A stretch of DNA of 64,000 nucleotides from Streptomyces griseus subsp. griseus (lineage in GTDB: Bacteria; Actinomycetota; Actinomycetes; Streptomycetales; Streptomycetaceae). Within the stretch, counting starts at the first letter, position 1. Each line of letters starts with the position of its first letter. Below the pieces are notes generated by a model. That model made no database searches. It had not been told where the DNA came from and saw nothing but the letters and a program-made list of their open reading frames with translations. A program made the position numbers and the translations under genes. Shown here piece after piece: positions 63,323-64,000 of the stretch. The stretch lies in NCBI RefSeq assembly GCF_003610995.1, contig NZ_CP032543.1, forward strand, positions 6,634,001 through 6,698,000, read 5' to 3'.

Positions 63323-64000
63323 TCAGCCCTGGTCGAGGAGGCGTTCGCGCAGCCGTTCCCGGGTCTGGGGCGAGAGGCCCAGCCCCTCCGTCAGATAGCG
63401 GTCGGTCGTGCCCCAGGTCTCGTCGATGGCGGCGTACGCCGCCGCGAGGTAGGAGGACTGCGCCCCGAAGAGCGGGTTGAGCAGCTCCATCACCTCGGCG
63501 GACATCCCTACCTCGGACATGTCCGTGCGCTTCACCTTGTACCGGCGGTGGGGGTCGTTGGACTTGAGGTAGTCCGCCTCGATCGCCTCGCGCTCCACGC
63601 CGACGGCGAGCAGCGAGACCGCGATGGACAGACCGGCCCGGTCCTTGCCCGCCGCGCAGTGCATCAGGGCGGGCACGCTGTCCTCGGCCAGGGCGTGCAG
63701 CACCCGGCTGTGCTCGGCGGTGCGGTCCACGATGGTCGACCGGTACATGGTGATCATGCGCTCGGTGCCCTTGCCGTCGGCGAGGATGGAGCGCAGCTGC
63801 TCGATGTTTCCGTCGCGCACGAGCCGCCAGAACTCGGCTCCGTCGGCCGGGTCGGAGAGGGGAATGCTGACATTGCGGACACCGGCCAGCTCGATGTCGT
63901 ATCCGTCGAGTCGGTGGTCGGCGGAGTTGCGGAAGTCGAAGACGGTGTGCAGCCCGAGCCCGCCGAGGAAGAGCGCGTCCTCGGCGGTGGCGTGCGCCAG
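63323..64000 (-). CDS. tyrosine-protein phosphatase (N-terminus cut by window edge)
   Basis: The reverse strand stays open from the stop at 63323 to the window edge (225 residues visible). The P-loop is HCAAGKDRAGLSIAV (HCx4-5R with the GKDR form of PtpB/Y_phosphatase3 proteins). Upstream segments FDFRNSADHRLDGYD and NVSIPLSDP carry the usual acid and substrate residues. It would dephosphorylate Tyr proteins or phosphoinositides. Converges on the small membrane gene with four bases between. Confidence 0.9.
   Translation of the reverse strand: MAHATAEDALFLGGLGLHTVFDFRNSADHRLDGYDIELAGVRNVSIPLSDPADGAEFWRLVRDGNIEQLRSILADGKGTERMITMYRSTIVDRTAEHSRVLHALAEDSVPALMHCAAGKDRAGLSIAVSLLAVGVEREAIEADYLKSNDPHRRYKVKRTDMSEVGMSAEVMELLNPLFGAQSSYLAAAYAAIDETWGTTDRYLTEGLGLSPQTRERLRERLLDQG

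Overview
The window is high-GC actinobacterial DNA and almost certainly Streptomyces. Codon third positions are overwhelmingly G or C. It carries a WhiB-like Fe-S regulator, an SsgA-like sporulation protein, ABC-F and UvrA-like resistance-type ATPases, and a complete hopanoid locus whose order matches, from memory, the S. coelicolor SCO674x-SCO677x region. No tRNA, rRNA, CRISPR array, transposase or prophage gene was seen. Both ends are cut: an unrecognised gene on the left and a tyrosine phosphatase on the right.

Layout. 1-7300: an IclR regulator diverges from a sulfonate/sulfinate assimilation operon (leader peptide, DszB-like desulfinase, lipoprotein, ABC permease and ATPase, a leaderless binding-protein-like protein, SsuD-type monooxygenase). 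7440-17430: mixed genes (VOC protein, Wbl, fatty-acid desaturase, UvrA-like and ABC-F ATPases, SsgA-like, YciI, endonuclease V, enoyl-reductase-like). 17655-24171: a beta-oxidation operon (racemase, acyl-CoA dehydrogenase, thiolase, FadB-type enzyme) facing a MerR regulator. 24354-44971: peptidases, BCCT transporter, amino-acid oxidase, second ABC-F, Tex, DJ-1 proteins, enoyl-CoA hydratase, isopentenyl-diphosphate isomerase, a methyltransferase/acetyltransferase fusion, a zinc-type CDF exporter and galE.

45210-52272: a tightly coupled seven-gene set that may be the least described system here. It has two CDP-alcohol phosphotransferases, a cytidylyltransferase-like protein, an archaeal-type sn-glycerol-1-phosphate dehydrogenase homologue, a GT2 glycosyltransferase and a TagGH/Wzm-Wzt-like ABC exporter. 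I infer a route that makes, decorates and exports a polyol-phosphate lipid or polymer.

52639-63318: the hopanoid locus (hpnC, hpnD, hpnE, polyprenyl synthase, shc, hpnG, hpnH, aminotransferase), followed by an XRE-cupin regulator and a small membrane protein. The ispG and dxs copies that I recall between hpnH and the aminotransferase in S. coelicolor are absent; a strong hairpin sits there instead.

Caution: five genes are each interrupted by what looks like a single missing base, mostly at a short C or G run. All five shift the frame the same way, so under-called bases in the assembly are more likely than five real pseudogenes.
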